From positions 1-59,239 of the forward strand of contig JAJCXK010000034.1 of assembly GCA_029263475.1 (NCBI GenBank): a DNA stretch of 59,239 nucleotides, in the 5' to 3' direction. Made by a program: the position numbers and the translations under genes. Each line of letters opens with the position of its first letter. The first letter of the stretch is position 1. The notes beneath the pieces are model-generated. The model ran no database searches and was not told the origin of the DNA. It was given only the letters and a program-made list of their open reading frames with translations. This DNA comes from Candidatus Nitrosopumilus sp. Lineage in GTDB: Archaea > Thermoproteota > Nitrososphaeria > Nitrososphaerales > Nitrosopumilaceae. Positions 25,602 to 34,726 of the stretch are shown here, one piece after another.

Positions 25602-27146
25602 GTGTCTACTGTTAGAACAATCCAAATACTTGTCAAGCTACTGCCTTCGGTTTTGGCATTACGCAAGGATAGAAAAATTTGGATAAATCAAAAGAAAAAT
25701 GAAATTGACTTGGAACAGTTTAGAAAAAATGCGCGAAAGGCCCTTAATGCATTTATTTCACTGGGTCCTGTATACATAAAGCTGGGCCAGTGGCTTTCTT
25801 CAAGGGCTGATATTTTACCGCAACCGTATCTGGAAGAGCTTGCAAAGCTGCAAGACAATGTCCCTGTTGTCCCTTTTGATCAGGTAAAACCAATAATTGA
25901 AAAGGATCTTGGTCCGATTGATGAAAATTTTGATGAAATCAATACTAATTCTATATCTGGAGCATCAATAGGGCAAGTTTATCGTGGGTCAATTTCCGGT
26001 CAGCAAATTGTTATCAAAGTAAAAAGACCGGGCATTGAAAAAATGGTGGAACAAGATCTTAAAGTTTTAAAAAAAATTCTTCCGTTGGCACTAAGATTTG
26101 TTGATCCAAACTTGCGTTATTCTGCGAAAGCAATGCTTTCCCAATTCATTGAGACTGTTTATGAAGAGATGGATTACACTGTAGAGTCTAAAAATCTTCA
26201 AAGAATTAAAAATGATATGAAGGATAGCGATCAGGTAATTGTACCCTCTGTTTTCGATGATCTTTCATCAAAAAATGTTCTGACCATGGAATATCTTCCG
26301 GGTATCAAAGTTACAGATGTTAAGGCTCTGGATGAGAAAGGGATTGATCGAGAACAGCTAGTAATTGATGTTCATAAGGTCTTTTTTACCATGCTCTTAA
26401 AGCACTCCATTTTTCATGCAGATCCTCATCCTGGAAATATTGCTGTAACTGATGATGGAAAGCTCATTTTGTATGATTATGGGATGGTTGGAAAGATCAA
26501 CGATGAGACCCGATTCAAGCTAATCCGGCTATATCTTGCATTGGTTGAGAAAAATCCTCCTAGGGTAGTCAATGCCATGAATGATCTTCAGATGCTGATT
26601 CCTGGATATAATAGATCAGTAATTGAAAAAGGGATTGAACTCTCTATTCGTGCAATGCATGGTGACAAACCTGACGAGATGGAAGTGCAAAGTTTGATGG
26701 AGCTTGCAAATCAAACAATGAGCAAGTTCCCATTTGTTTTACCAAAAAACTTGGCTTTGTACATGAGGATGGCATCAATTATTGAGGGCATTTACAAAAC
26801 ACATGATGTTGATTTCAAGTTTGTAAAAGTTTTAAAAAACATTCTTCAGGAAGAAAATTTGATTCTGGGGGCTTATGTTAAAGAACTAAAGATTTCTTTT
26901 GACACTTTCTCAAAATCAATTGACACTGCTCTGAGGATTGGACCTGAAATGGAACAATTCATGGGAGAATTCAAGTTCCATATGAAAAAAAGAAAGCCGG
27001 CGGTTTTAATCGGAGGAAGCATATTCGCATCTGCAATTTTTGTAGGCTCTACAGTCCTGTTTCAATCTGATGAATCTGTTGGTTTAATTGGAATGATTGG
27101 TTCTGGTATTGTGATGGGAATTTCTGTATTGTTTAGAAAATACTAG
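25602..27146 (+). CDS. ABC1/UbiB-family atypical kinase
   Basis: The protein shows the ABC1/ADCK/UbiB signatures in order: YIKLGQWLSSRADILP (KxGQ motif), SGASIGQVYRGS (the Ala-rich loop that replaces the P-loop), IVIKVKRPG with the nucleotide-site Lys, FHADPHPGNIAV (catalytic loop) and LYDYGMVG (DFG-like metal site). Two C-terminal hydrophobic segments form a membrane hairpin (last 50 residues). Bacterial and mitochondrial relatives support quinone synthesis. I choose the GTG at 25602, five bases after the preceding stop (514 residues); an ATG at 25560 would add 14 residues and overlap the previous gene by 38 bases. Confidence 0.85.
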   Translation: MSTVRTIQILVKLLPSVLALRKDRKIWINQKKNEIDLEQFRKNARKALNAFISLGPVYIKLGQWLSSRADILPQPYLEELAKLQDNVPVVPFDQVKPIIEKDLGPIDENFDEINTNSISGASIGQVYRGSISGQQIVIKVKRPGIEKMVEQDLKVLKKILPLALRFVDPNLRYSAKAMLSQFIETVYEEMDYTVESKNLQRIKNDMKDSDQVIVPSVFDDLSSKNVLTMEYLPGIKVTDVKALDEKGIDREQLVIDVHKVFFTMLLKHSIFHADPHPGNIAVTDDGKLILYDYGMVGKINDETRFKLIRLYLALVEKNPPRVVNAMNDLQMLIPGYNRSVIEKGIELSIRAMHGDKPDEMEVQSLMELANQTMSKFPFVLPKNLALYMRMASIIEGIYKTHDVDFKFVKVLKNILQEENLILGAYVKELKISFDTFSKSIDTALRIGPEMEQFMGEFKFHMKKRKPAVLIGGSIFASAIFVGSTVLFQSDESVGLIGMIGSGIVMGISVLFRKY

Positions 27147-27147
27147 T

Positions 27148-27528
27148 TTATTCTATTGAGATGTCTTTGCCTTTTTTTGTTACGGGAATGATTAATGTAA
27201 GAATCCCATTTTCATATTTTGCAGATTCAATTTTTTCTTCTCCCTGATTTACCTCTATTGGAATCCTGATCTTTTTATCAATAATACTCGGTCTCTGATT
27301 TAAAATCAATGAATCTGAGTCATTCTCATCAATTGTTCTTTGAGCCTTGATGGAAAGAATATCTTCACACAATGTCAACTTGATGTCTTCCTTGTTAAAT
27401 CCTGGAACGTCGATTACTATTTTGAGGCTATTTTCATAACGGTACATATCAACTGGAGGCAAAATAAATTCATAAAATTCCCTAGATTTGTTTCCAATCT
27501 CCTTGATTACTTCTTTGACTAGTCCCAT
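27148..27528 (-). CDS. hsp20: small heat shock protein Hsp20
   Basis: The protein has the alpha-crystallin domain: PPVDMYRYENSLKIVIDVPGFNKEDIKL is recognisable in parts, followed by SIKAQR and the C-terminal strand AKYENGILTLIIPV. It prevents aggregation of unfolded proteins. The frame extends to 27729, but that part overlaps the divergent gene and is unlike Hsp20. The ATG at 27528 gives 126 residues, usual for the family, and a TATA-like box lies 24 bases upstream, so I use it. The conserved C-terminal I-x-I motif appears as DISIE at the very end. Confidence 0.87.
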   Translation of the reverse strand: MGLVKEVIKEIGNKSREFYEFILPPVDMYRYENSLKIVIDVPGFNKEDIKLTLCEDILSIKAQRTIDENDSDSLILNQRPSIIDKKIRIPIEVNQGEEKIESAKYENGILTLIIPVTKKGKDISIE

Positions 27529-27551
27529 TTTGAGTTGTATACCTAATTTTT

Positions 27552-27562
27552 GGTTATAAATC
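27552..27562 (-). promoter_or_regulatory. TATA-like box of hsp20
   Basis: On the minus strand the sequence reads GATTTATAACC, ending 24 bases before the ATG at 27528. This supports the shorter Hsp20 start. Confidence 0.5.
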
Positions 27563-27639
27563 TTGACGGCATTGGCAAAGATATCTCTATTCTGGGTGTT
27601 TAGAATGTCATAAATTATTGGTAACAAAATAGAAAAAAG

Positions 27640-28119
27640 TTGAATAAAAAGTTGATTGCCCCAATAATTTTGGGAATTGCGATCGTAATGATGCTGGTAA
27701 TACCGATTTCTCCACCAATACAACTTCAATGCTCAAATGATAGAGGAGTATGTTACGAAACAACTCTACTTGAAGTAATAGATGGGAATACAATCAGAGA
27801 TTCAGATGATAAGTCAATTCAACTTTCATTGGTTTCAGCACCAGAATTGGATAAAAAAGAGGGAGAAAATTCAAAAATATTCCTTGAGATAATTTGTCCT
27901 ATGGGTTCTAAGATAATAATAGATGAGGATGATGGTCAGCTGCAAGAATCATTTGATGAAACAACAGCACAGGTATATTGTAATGGAATGAGTGTGAATG
28001 CCGAAATGATCTACAATCATCATGCTGTAATTGACACTAGTTCCTGTGGGATTAGTGAGTTTACATTTGAACTATGGGCTGATTCGTGTAGAATGGAAAA
28101 TGACAAATCTCTAAACTAG
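27640..28119 (+). CDS. membrane-anchored staphylococcal-nuclease-like protein
   Basis: The 159-residue protein has an N-terminal membrane anchor (about residues 5-24) and a domain resembling the SNase fold: TTLLEVIDGNTIRD corresponds to the V-x-DGDT-x-R strand pair and IQLSLVSAPEL to the R-L-x-G-I-DAPE strand. The catalytic arginine and aspartate positions are altered (VSAPE instead of IDAPE, GNTI instead of GDTI), so nuclease activity is doubtful. Five cysteines in the exported part may form disulfides. The start is TTG. It diverges from hsp20. Confidence 0.55.
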   Translation: MNKKLIAPIILGIAIVMMLVIPISPPIQLQCSNDRGVCYETTLLEVIDGNTIRDSDDKSIQLSLVSAPELDKKEGENSKIFLEIICPMGSKIIIDEDDGQLQESFDETTAQVYCNGMSVNAEMIYNHHAVIDTSSCGISEFTFELWADSCRMENDKSLN

Positions 28120-28286
28120 AGATACTTCACAAATTTAAATTATTAATTTGGAAATTCATTGGAGAATATTCCGATGATACTAGATGTATTATCATGAATT
28201 GTAATTTTTTTAATATTCTGTATTTCCGAAGCTTATCATGTTTTGATAGATTTTTTAACCAAATGGTTTCTCTGTTATGATAACTG

Positions 28287-28889
28287 ATGATTATTGTAAT
28301 TGAGGGGGGAGACCAGGCAGGTAAGCTCACACAGTCAATTTTGTTGGAAAAAGCACTAAAAAAAAGAAAGATCAAGACTAAGCTGTTTCACTTTCCTGAT
28401 TATGAAACTCCTGTGGGAAAGGAAATTAGGAAATACCTTGATGGAAAACGGAAATTTTCTCCTCAGGTAATTCACTGTCTTTTGTCTGCAAACCGCTGGG
28501 AAAAACTTGATGAGATTTTAACAGCTAAAGAAAAAAATTCAGTTCTGATTATGAATCGATATTATCATTCAAATTTGATCTATGGTCTAGCTAACGGACT
28601 GAAGCAAAAATGGCTTGAGAATCTTGATGTTGGCCTTCCAAAAGCCGATCTTGTAGTTTTACTTGATGTTACACAAAAAGAATCATTTTCAAGATCTCCA
28701 CGAAATGAAAAAGGAACGGTAATGAAAAGAGACAAGTTTGAGAAAAATGAGCAATTTTCAAGAAAAATATCTAAAATCTATAAAACTACCGCAAACAAAA
28801 AACGTTGGAAAATAATTGATGCATCAAAATCCAAATTTGAAGTTCACGAAGAAATACTAAAAACATTTTCTAAGAATCTTGGATTATGA
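28287..28889 (+). CDS. tmk: thymidylate kinase
   Basis: The 200-residue P-loop kinase phosphorylates dTMP to dTDP. VIEGGDQAGKLTQSILLEKAL is its P-loop region (with Lys-Leu-Thr rather than the usual Lys-Ser-Thr), FHFPDYETPVGKEIRKYL matches the F-P-R/D-E motif of dTMP kinases, and LIMNRYYHSNLIYG contains the second conserved Arg-Tyr segment. It overlaps the HD-domain gene by 4 bases (ATGA), forming a nucleotide-metabolism operon with it and pyrH. Confidence 0.85.
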   Translation: MIIVIEGGDQAGKLTQSILLEKALKKRKIKTKLFHFPDYETPVGKEIRKYLDGKRKFSPQVIHCLLSANRWEKLDEILTAKEKNSVLIMNRYYHSNLIYGLANGLKQKWLENLDVGLPKADLVVLLDVTQKESFSRSPRNEKGTVMKRDKFEKNEQFSRKISKIYKTTANKKRWKIIDASKSKFEVHEEILKTFSKNLGL

Positions 28890-30121
28890 AGAAAAATTAT
28901 CTGGATATCATAGATCCAATTCATGACTTTATTCGCGTATATGATTATGAGCTGCCCATAATCGACAGTCCCCTTTTCCAAAGATTAAGAAGAATAAAGC
29001 AGCTTTCTGGTGCACATTTGACTTATCCCGCGGCTCAACATAGCAGATTTGAGCATTCTTTGGGGGTTATGCATATTGCAAGTCAAGCTGGGTTTGCATT
29101 AAATGAAAAAGGATTTCTGAATTCTGATGATGTTCAAATATTGCGCATATCTGGATTATTACATGACATTGGCCACGGTCCGTTCTCTCATTTGTTTGAA
29201 GAAATAATTCAAGAAAAAAAAATCTCACATGAGGATTATGGTAAGAAAATCATTTTAAATTCTGAAATTGGTGACACATTGTCAAAAACTGGATTTGATA
29301 AAAAACTAATAGCAAAAATTGCGTTTGGAGAATCAAAATTTCAATATCTGAATGAAATTGTTTCTGGTGCCTTGAGTGCAGATATGATGGACTATTTGCT
29401 TCGTGATGGCTATTTTACTGGAGCTGAACATGCAAAGGTGGATTACAAAAGAATAACACAATCCCTTAACGTTCATAAGAAAAAAATTGCGTTGGAGCGT
29501 TCTGCATTGTACTCTTTTGAATCCATGATGCATTCTAGATATCAAATGTTCAAAGCAGTCTATTTTCATAAAACTGTGCGTGCCGCAGAAGTCATGCTTA
29601 TTCAGGCATTAAGGTTGTCTGATGATGAGTTTGGTTTTACATCTTTTAATCTAAATGAATTCGTCAAGCTGACTGATGAATTTGTACTCTCATCACTACT
29701 CTCATCAAAATCATCCAAGCTAAAACGAGCTAGACAATTTGCCGAAGACTATCAGAATAGAAAATTACTGAAATGTGTTTTTGAGAGAATACTTACAAGT
29801 CAGACGAATTTGAAGAAAACTCGAACAAATGAGCTGAGAATAGAACTTTCCAAGAAGTCTAAAATTGATGAAAATGAAATTTTCGTAGATAGTTCTGTCA
29901 CTCCCTCAATTCCTCTTGCACCGTCTAAAAACGAGTCAAAGTCAATTGTTTTGATTACAAATGATGGTGGAAAATCATCTGCAAAAGAGATGCCAATTTC
30001 AGAAATACCCGTCGTTTCTGCCATTTCTGGATTTATGAACATACTTAGAATCTATACCCATGAAAAAAACAGAAAGAAAGTTGAAATTGCCGCAAAATCA
30101 ATCCTTGGTGATCTAAAATGA
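28886..30121 (+). CDS. HD-domain phosphohydrolase (dNTPase/SAMHD1-like)
   Basis: The 411-residue protein has an HD metal site with [29 protein letters not shown] and [12 protein letters not shown], the pattern of the dGTPase/SAMHD1-related group that hydrolyses deoxynucleotides or related phosphates. It begins with [20 protein letters not shown], typical for this archaeal group. The gene overlaps tmk at the start and pyrH at the end (4 bases each), so it may tune dNTP pools together with them. The precise substrate cannot be read from the sequence. Confidence 0.82.
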   Translation: MKKNYLDIIDPIHDFIRVYDYELPIIDSPLFQRLRRIKQLSGAHLTYPAAQHSRFEHSLGVMHIASQAGFALNEKGFLNSDDVQILRISGLLHDIGHGPFSHLFEEIIQEKKISHEDYGKKIILNSEIGDTLSKTGFDKKLIAKIAFGESKFQYLNEIVSGALSADMMDYLLRDGYFTGAEHAKVDYKRITQSLNVHKKKIALERSALYSFESMMHSRYQMFKAVYFHKTVRAAEVMLIQALRLSDDEFGFTSFNLNEFVKLTDEFVLSSLLSSKSSKLKRARQFAEDYQNRKLLKCVFERILTSQTNLKKTRTNELRIELSKKSKIDENEIFVDSSVTPSIPLAPSKNESKSIVLITNDGGKSSAKEMPISEIPVVSAISGFMNILRIYTHEKNRKKVEIAAKSILGDLK

Positions 30122-30801
30122 AAAAGAAAATCGTCATCAAATTGTCTGGAAGAATTTTTAGCGTTGAAAATGTCAAAATTCTAAAGGATTATGCCGAATT
30201 CCTTGTAAAGATTAGCAAGATTTGTCAACCTATCATTGTTGCTGGGGGAGGTACCATTGCAAGACATTACATTTCTCATGCAAGATCATCTGGAGCAGAC
30301 GAGTCTACACTTGATGAATTGGGAATTGAAATTTCTAGACTAAATGCAAAATTGTTGATTTATGCTCTAAAAAACAAGGCATATTCGCATCCGCCAACTA
30401 CTCTGCAAGAGGTAAAACATGCAGTGGATGATGGATTAATTGTCGTTGCTGGAGGTCTGCACCCTGGACAGAGTACTAATGGCACTGCTGCACTAATAGC
30501 AGAGAAAGTAAAAGCCGAGCAATTCCTTAATGCCACTGATGTTGATGGAGTTTATGATATGGATCCAAACAAGTTCAAACAGGCAAAAAAATTCAAACGA
30601 ATTGAAATGAAAAATTTGAAAAGCATGCTGGTTCACGAAGATTCTGTTGCTGGAGGCTATGATCTGATGGACATTGTTGCTTTAAAAATCATTGAACGTT
30701 CTAGAATCCAGACGAGAATTCTAAAGGCTGACCCGGAAATCATCGAAAAAGCAATCAAAGGTGGCAACGTGGGAACCAAAATAATACTGACATCAAAATA
30801 A
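30118..30801 (+). CDS. pyrH: UMP kinase
   Basis: This 227-residue amino-acid-kinase-fold enzyme converts UMP to [18 protein letters not shown] opens the protein, [14 protein letters not shown] is the glycine-rich nucleotide loop, [22 protein letters not shown] and [13 protein letters not shown] are typical of archaeal PyrH. It is the third gene of the tmk-HD-pyrH operon, with an ATGA overlap. The next gene is convergent and starts on the following base. Confidence 0.93.
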   Translation: MKKKIVIKLSGRIFSVENVKILKDYAEFLVKISKICQPIIVAGGGTIARHYISHARSSGADESTLDELGIEISRLNAKLLIYALKNKAYSHPPTTLQEVKHAVDDGLIVVAGGLHPGQSTNGTAALIAEKVKAEQFLNATDVDGVYDMDPNKFKQAKKFKRIEMKNLKSMLVHEDSVAGGYDLMDIVALKIIERSRIQTRILKADPEIIEKAIKGGNVGTKIILTSK

Positions 30802-31176
30802 TTATTCGGAAGTTTCGTTTTGAACTGTAGGTCTTGCTTGAGACCAGATCTGAACCTCCTTTTTTGGATATTCTTGAATTCCTGAATCTCTTAGTTTTTT
30901 GTAAATTTTTAACGCCTCTTCTTTTTCCACGGACTTGGATTGGGCCTTTGTAAAACCATCTCCGTCTACAATTATTGCTACGTGTCCATCTTCAGAATTA
31001 ATTACCGCGGTATATTCCTCTTCTCCAACTGGATGGAATTTCCCATCAATTTTTTTAGTTGTCAAAGTCAACATGCCAAATCCAGCCACATCAAACATTT
31101 TCATTTGTGATTTGTTTGCTCTTATCTTTCCTTGCTGAACAGCTTGAAAATACTGCATATTTTTTTTTGTCTCCAA
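30802..31176 (-). CDS. uncharacterised soluble protein
   Basis: The 124-residue protein is not recognised. It has no signal or membrane segment. It consists of short strands (GFGMLTLTTKKIDG, YTAVINSEDGHVAIIVDG) and a helix (KEEALKIYKKLRDSG), with a charged tail. An ATG at 31158 is a possible later start. It is convergent with pyrH and divergent from the LEA14-like gene. Confidence 0.55.
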   Translation of the reverse strand: METKKNMQYFQAVQQGKIRANKSQMKMFDVAGFGMLTLTTKKIDGKFHPVGEEEYTAVINSEDGHVAIIVDGDGFTKAQSKSVEKEEALKIYKKLRDSGIQEYPKKEVQIWSQARPTVQNETSE

Positions 31177-31227
31177 TGGTATAATAACTATCTCAACATT
31201 TAAGATATCAAGAGGAAAAATGAAAAT

Positions 31228-31782
31228 ATGAATCCTAAGATCTTTGTAGGCATTGCAATTGGAGCACTTGTCTTAATTTTGGGAGGAATTCTTTTAGCTG
31301 GACCTTCAATGGTAATACCATCCCAGGAAAATGTTCCTGCACCTCAGAATATATCTGAAGCCAAACCTCTTCAGATTGAACTTGATGATATTCATGTTGA
31401 AAAGATTTCCGAAAGATCAGCTACAATAGAGATTGCGTTTGTAATTTCAAATCCTAATCCTCGCTCTGTAATTGTCCAGACTATGGATTACCAGTTATTT
31501 GTGACTGATTATTCTGATTCCGAACAAATTTCTGGTGGCGAAATAGGAAGTAGGCCCACAGGAATGGTGGAATTTGGATCAAACTACTATACGCTTCTTG
31601 GCGAGAATGCAATTACTCTAAGGGATACCATTACATTGAAAGGTTCTGAAAATACCCCTGAGTTATGGACCCTTCTCAGATCTGACAGTACTTCTTGGAG
31701 AGTCTCAGGTGATGTATTTTACAATCTAAGTTCGATGACTAGTGGTCAGGAAAATATTCTCAGTTTTGAATTTACAAAATAA
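31228..31782 (+). CDS. membrane-anchored LEA14/WHy-like protein
   Basis: The 184-residue protein has one N-terminal helix (about residues 6-26) and an exported LEA14-like domain: IEIAFVISNPNPRSVIVQTMDYQLFVTD corresponds to the second strand pair of the WHy fold. It shares the anchor, the NP motif and the DYQL strand with the protein encoded at 2248-2745 and is probably its paralogue. The ATG follows a GAGGAAAAA ribosome-binding-like stretch. Function unknown. Confidence 0.6.
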   Translation: MNPKIFVGIAIGALVLILGGILLAGPSMVIPSQENVPAPQNISEAKPLQIELDDIHVEKISERSATIEIAFVISNPNPRSVIVQTMDYQLFVTDYSDSEQISGGEIGSRPTGMVEFGSNYYTLLGENAITLRDTITLKGSENTPELWTLLRSDSTSWRVSGDVFYNLSSMTSGQENILSFEFTK

Positions 31783-31843
31783 CATAGTATCATAAAATCA
31801 CTATATTACGATAGTTTGTTTTTAAAGAAAAATTACTGACAAA

Positions 31844-31853
31844 GTTATAAAAG
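31844..31853 (+). promoter_or_regulatory. strong TATA-like box before the 36-residue membrane peptide
   Basis: GTTATAAAAG, preceded by AA for the BRE position, ends 24 bases before the ATG at 31877. This is among the best TATA matches in the window and suggests high expression of the small ORF. Confidence 0.55.
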
Positions 31854-31876
31854 CCCGTTTCATTGTTTTTTATCAA

Positions 31877-31987
31877 ATGGCAGAAGCAGGTATGGCCGCA
31901 TTTGGCTCAGCAGTGGGCGTTGCAATTGCACTAGCAGTAGTGTGTTTCGCTCTACGTGGTAAAGGACATCCAGAACCACTAGATTAA
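31877..31987 (+). CDS. 36-residue single-helix membrane peptide
   Basis: This short frame was found by reading the gap between two larger genes. The peptide begins MAEAGMAAFGSAVGVAIALA, continues as one membrane helix to about residue 26, then a basic turn (RGKGH) and an acidic end (PEPLD). It has a strong TATA-like box at leaderless spacing, an ordinary ATG start and a stop. I infer a real, probably abundant small membrane protein, possibly a subunit of a larger complex. I do not recognise it. Confidence 0.65.
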   Translation: MAEAGMAAFGSAVGVAIALAVVCFALRGKGHPEPLD

Positions 31988-32024
31988 ACAAAGGAATTTT
32001 CCTTTGCAATATTTTTCTATTTCT

Positions 32025-32678
32025 TTACTGTTCTTTGTCATTGCCAAATCCTAACATTTCTGCTAGATCCAATTGCTTGGCATTCTTCTTTTTCATAAAG
32101 CATCTTTCATAATATTGACATTCTGAACATTCAGTTGATGGTTCCAAGATGGGCGTTTTTTGCTCTTTAAGAAGATCATTTAGTACCCTGACTCTTCGTA
32201 TTATTTCTTCAAACATTTTTTTATTACGTGATATCGAAAATGTTGATTCTTTTTTGTCTCCAGATATGTAAACGATGATCCCGTCGGATTTGTCATAAAT
32301 CCACATACATGCGTTAAGGTACAACACATCGTTTGCTAGGGGATTTTCTAATTCGTTAGATGTTCCTCTGAACAATAGTATGGAATCATCAATTAGCATA
32401 TCCACTTGGCCCTTTAGCTTGATATTTTCAATGTCAAATTCTTTAGGTTCGCTTCCATACTGCAATTTTCTCAATAACCCTGATAGGAGTTCGCTGAATC
32501 CTCTTCTTTCCAGCTCCAGTGGATCAATTCTGTCATAGTATGATCTTCTCAGACACTGTACAGCCTCTTGAAGATGGATGTTCTGAATGTTTGCAGAATC
32601 TATGTCTAGGTCTAATTCTTTTCCGATGGAACTAATAGCGTTTTCAACAATGCTTCGAAAATCTCTATCTCCCATCAT
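32025..32678 (-). CDS. Cas4/RecB-like Fe-S protein with a degenerate nuclease site
   Basis: The 217-residue protein resembles the Cas4 branch of RecB nucleases. One Cys lies in AVQCLRRSYYDR and three in CSECQYYERC near the C-terminus, giving the four ligands of the usual Fe-S cluster. GQVDMLIDD contains the metal-site Asp, but the following ExK motif appears as LFR (in ILLFRGT), so the catalytic Glu and Lys are missing. It is therefore probably not an active nuclease. No CRISPR array or cas gene is nearby; the neighbours are ATP synthase genes. A DNA-binding or structural role is inferred. Confidence 0.65.
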   Translation of the reverse strand: MMGDRDFRSIVENAISSIGKELDLDIDSANIQNIHLQEAVQCLRRSYYDRIDPLELERRGFSELLSGLLRKLQYGSEPKEFDIENIKLKGQVDMLIDDSILLFRGTSNELENPLANDVLYLNACMWIYDKSDGIIVYISGDKKESTFSISRNKKMFEEIIRRVRVLNDLLKEQKTPILEPSTECSECQYYERCFMKKKNAKQLDLAEMLGFGNDKEQ

Positions 32679-32710
32679 GATACATCATTTCCGCGTATGA
32701 CTTCTTATAC

Positions 32711-32947
32711 TTAGCTCATCAGCTTCGTAATGCTTTTTGAAATCTTTCCTGAAAAGGCTAGAATGAGAAAATGTATTCCAAAACCGATGATTGCCCCAAT
32801 TATGAGTTCTCCAGTCAGAAAATAAATTCCTAGAAATATTGACAACGGGGGAATCGTAAAAATCATGGCTAAAAATGAGCTGACCCAGATAAATCTGACT
32901 AAAACTTCTGTAGAAACTTCGGTTTTTTTCTTTGGGAAATTGAACAT
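32711..32947 (-). CDS. small membrane protein downstream of atpC
   Basis: The 78-residue protein has two or three hydrophobic segments (about 17-35, 37-50 and 50-66) and a basic end. It begins 10 bases after the atpC stop on the same strand, so it is probably co-transcribed with subunit C. A role in ATP synthase assembly, like the bacterial AtpI/UncI protein, is a context-only guess. Confidence 0.55.
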   Translation of the reverse strand: MFNFPKKKTEVSTEVLVRFIWVSSFLAMIFTIPPLSIFLGIYFLTGELIIGAIIGFGIHFLILAFSGKISKSITKLMS

Positions 32948-32957
32948 TTCAAATACC

Positions 32958-34004
32958 CTATTCTTCTTCTAGGATTAGCTTTGACATTGTTGTCTCAGTT
33001 GGTATCTTTTGTTCTACTGCAAAAGCGATAGCAGCAAGATTTCTGACTTCAAATGATGTCAGTTTTGTAATCCCGACTATCGTTGAAAAGCTAAACATAT
33101 TCGTGAATGATCTGAGCGACGAATTGTATATCAGCATTTCAAAGGCTCTCTCAAATTCTGCAATAGCATCCAATTCATTTTCAACTTGTGGGACCAAATT
33201 CTTGTATTTTGTACTTGATATCTCGTTGAACGCATCTCTTACTGTAGCTGCTGCCATCATTCTTCCGAGTAGTTCCCTTGCAGGCGGACTGGTGGAAATG
33301 ATCAAATCCTGAATTTGTTCTTCTCCTAATCCCCAGAATTTACCTCTAATTACACTCAGAATGTTGTAAAAGTCAATATCCATTGAAACTATTTTTGTCG
33401 CTTCTTTATCCGAGTAATTTTTCATTGCTCCAGCTAGATGTTGGAATAATATTTTATCAAAGTATGTGTCAAAGATCTGAAGATTCTTTTTTTCATTGTA
33501 TAATGCTGCAGCCTTTGCAATCTCATCGGCAAATTGAACTGAATTCAAGCTTGCAACTGCTTCTTCGAAGTCCTTTGCAACTAACGCTTTAACCACCACA
33601 TCTCTTTGTTTGATTAATTCTTCGGCATGTAGATTCACATGAGATTCGATCTCTTCTTGTGCCTTTCCTAATATCTTGCCTTTTAAAATTAGTTTAAGAT
33701 TTGAAACAATGAATTTCATATAATATGCATCCAAAACACCAGAACTTCCTGATGTTTTTGCAATTGAATAGTGGATGTCTGCTAATCTGCTTCTCAGAGC
33801 TGACTCTATATTTTGTGAAGTGTATGGTTTTTGAACATCTGTTACTGCATCTCCATAAACCGTATTTTTGATTCTAGTCATCAATTCTTCCAAATCTCTG
33901 GACTCTGCAAGCGTTTGAAAATCAGGTTTTGTCAGTAATTTACCTCTTTTACTGTATGCTTTTACAGAAGCATAGACATTTTTAGACCCACCCATTTCGA
34001 TCAA
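32958..34004 (-). CDS. atpC: A-type ATP synthase subunit C
   Basis: The 348-residue, nearly all-helical protein matches the A/V-type subunit C/d, which links the central stalk to the membrane ring. It starts GSKNVYASVKAYSKRGKLLT and contains the repeated pattern of three helical bundles, including DIDFYNILSVIRGKFWGL. The length equals that of typical archaeal subunit C. In most archaea it sits inside the main atp operon; here it is on the opposite strand and about 10 kb from subunits E-A-B-D-K. Confidence 0.88.
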   Translation of the reverse strand: MIEMGGSKNVYASVKAYSKRGKLLTKPDFQTLAESRDLEELMTRIKNTVYGDAVTDVQKPYTSQNIESALRSRLADIHYSIAKTSGSSGVLDAYYMKFIVSNLKLILKGKILGKAQEEIESHVNLHAEELIKQRDVVVKALVAKDFEEAVASLNSVQFADEIAKAAALYNEKKNLQIFDTYFDKILFQHLAGAMKNYSDKEATKIVSMDIDFYNILSVIRGKFWGLGEEQIQDLIISTSPPARELLGRMMAAATVRDAFNEISSTKYKNLVPQVENELDAIAEFERAFEMLIYNSSLRSFTNMFSFSTIVGITKLTSFEVRNLAAIAFAVEQKIPTETTMSKLILEEE

Positions 34005-34057
34005 TCTCCTTAGGCAACTGATTTTAATGTTTGGCGATCTGTTTCTAAGAACAGATT

Positions 34058-34726
34058 TTACGTAATTTTATCCAAAAACATGGTGGCCTTCTCTTTTTCT
34101 TCATCAGACAGCTTTACAAAGGCCGAAAGAATCTCTTTTTGGATAACTAATGATTCATCTGAAACATCTTTCAGTTTTGAGAGGTCAAATGGAAGCAGTT
34201 CATCTATTTTATTATCACAAAATGCCTTGACATATTTTTGAAAAATTGAATATGTAAAAATAGGACTGGTTTTTAAAAGGCTGGATAATATTTTTTCAAA
34301 TTCTCTTTCATTCCGTTCAGATTTTGAAAAGAATTCCTCTAACAGATTTTCTCTATTTTTAATGTCTTTAATTGACAGTGCTATCAGGATTCCTTTCTTT
34401 GTTAAATGATAATATGGTATTCCTTTCTCTTGAAGTGCTTTTGGACCTCTTTTTAGTGGTAATCTCCCATCTTCCTCTGCAATTTGCATGGGAAGTAATA
34501 TTTCGTCAAGATCACGAAATATTCCTGAATAGATGTTCTTCCAAGCTATGCCTTGTCTTTTTGCTATTTTCTGAGAAATCCCTGTCCTTGTCTTTTCTGC
34601 TGGATTTACACTACTGCCCAGAATCGTAATGATTGCCCTTTGTCGATTTGCTTCTCCTGTCAAATCATTACCTTTTGTCTTGAATGTATCAAAAATTGCT
34701 AGCCTTGTCTTAGATTTTACCATCAT
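34058..34726 (-). CDS. uncharacterised winged-helix-like protein
   Basis: The 222-residue protein has a probable winged-helix segment in its first 120 residues: GISQKIAKRQGIAWKNIYSG looks like a recognition helix and LPLKRGPKALQEKG..YYHLTKKGILIAL like the wing and the YxLTxKG pattern of DNA-binding proteins. The C-terminal 100 residues are helical and charged. It may be a transcription regulator of the neighbouring atpC or amtB gene (inference); it is divergent from amtB. Start codons ATG at 34726 or 34723. Confidence 0.55.
   Translation of the reverse strand: MMVKSKTRLAIFDTFKTKGNDLTGEANRQRAIITILGSSVNPAEKTRTGISQKIAKRQGIAWKNIYSGIFRDLDEILLPMQIAEEDGRLPLKRGPKALQEKGIPYYHLTKKGILIALSIKDIKNRENLLEEFFSKSERNEREFEKILSSLLKTSPIFTYSIFQKYVKAFCDNKIDELLPFDLSKLKDVSDESLVIQKEILSAFVKLSDEEKEKATMFLDKIT

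Noticed and set aside
27529-27729. N-terminal extension of Hsp20
   Set aside because: It overlaps the divergent gene starting at 27640, has no family similarity, and lies upstream of the TATA-like box at 27552-27562.
32025-32678. CRISPR-Cas locus because of the Cas4-like gene
   Set aside because: No repeat array or other cas gene was seen in the window, and the nuclease motif is degraded.
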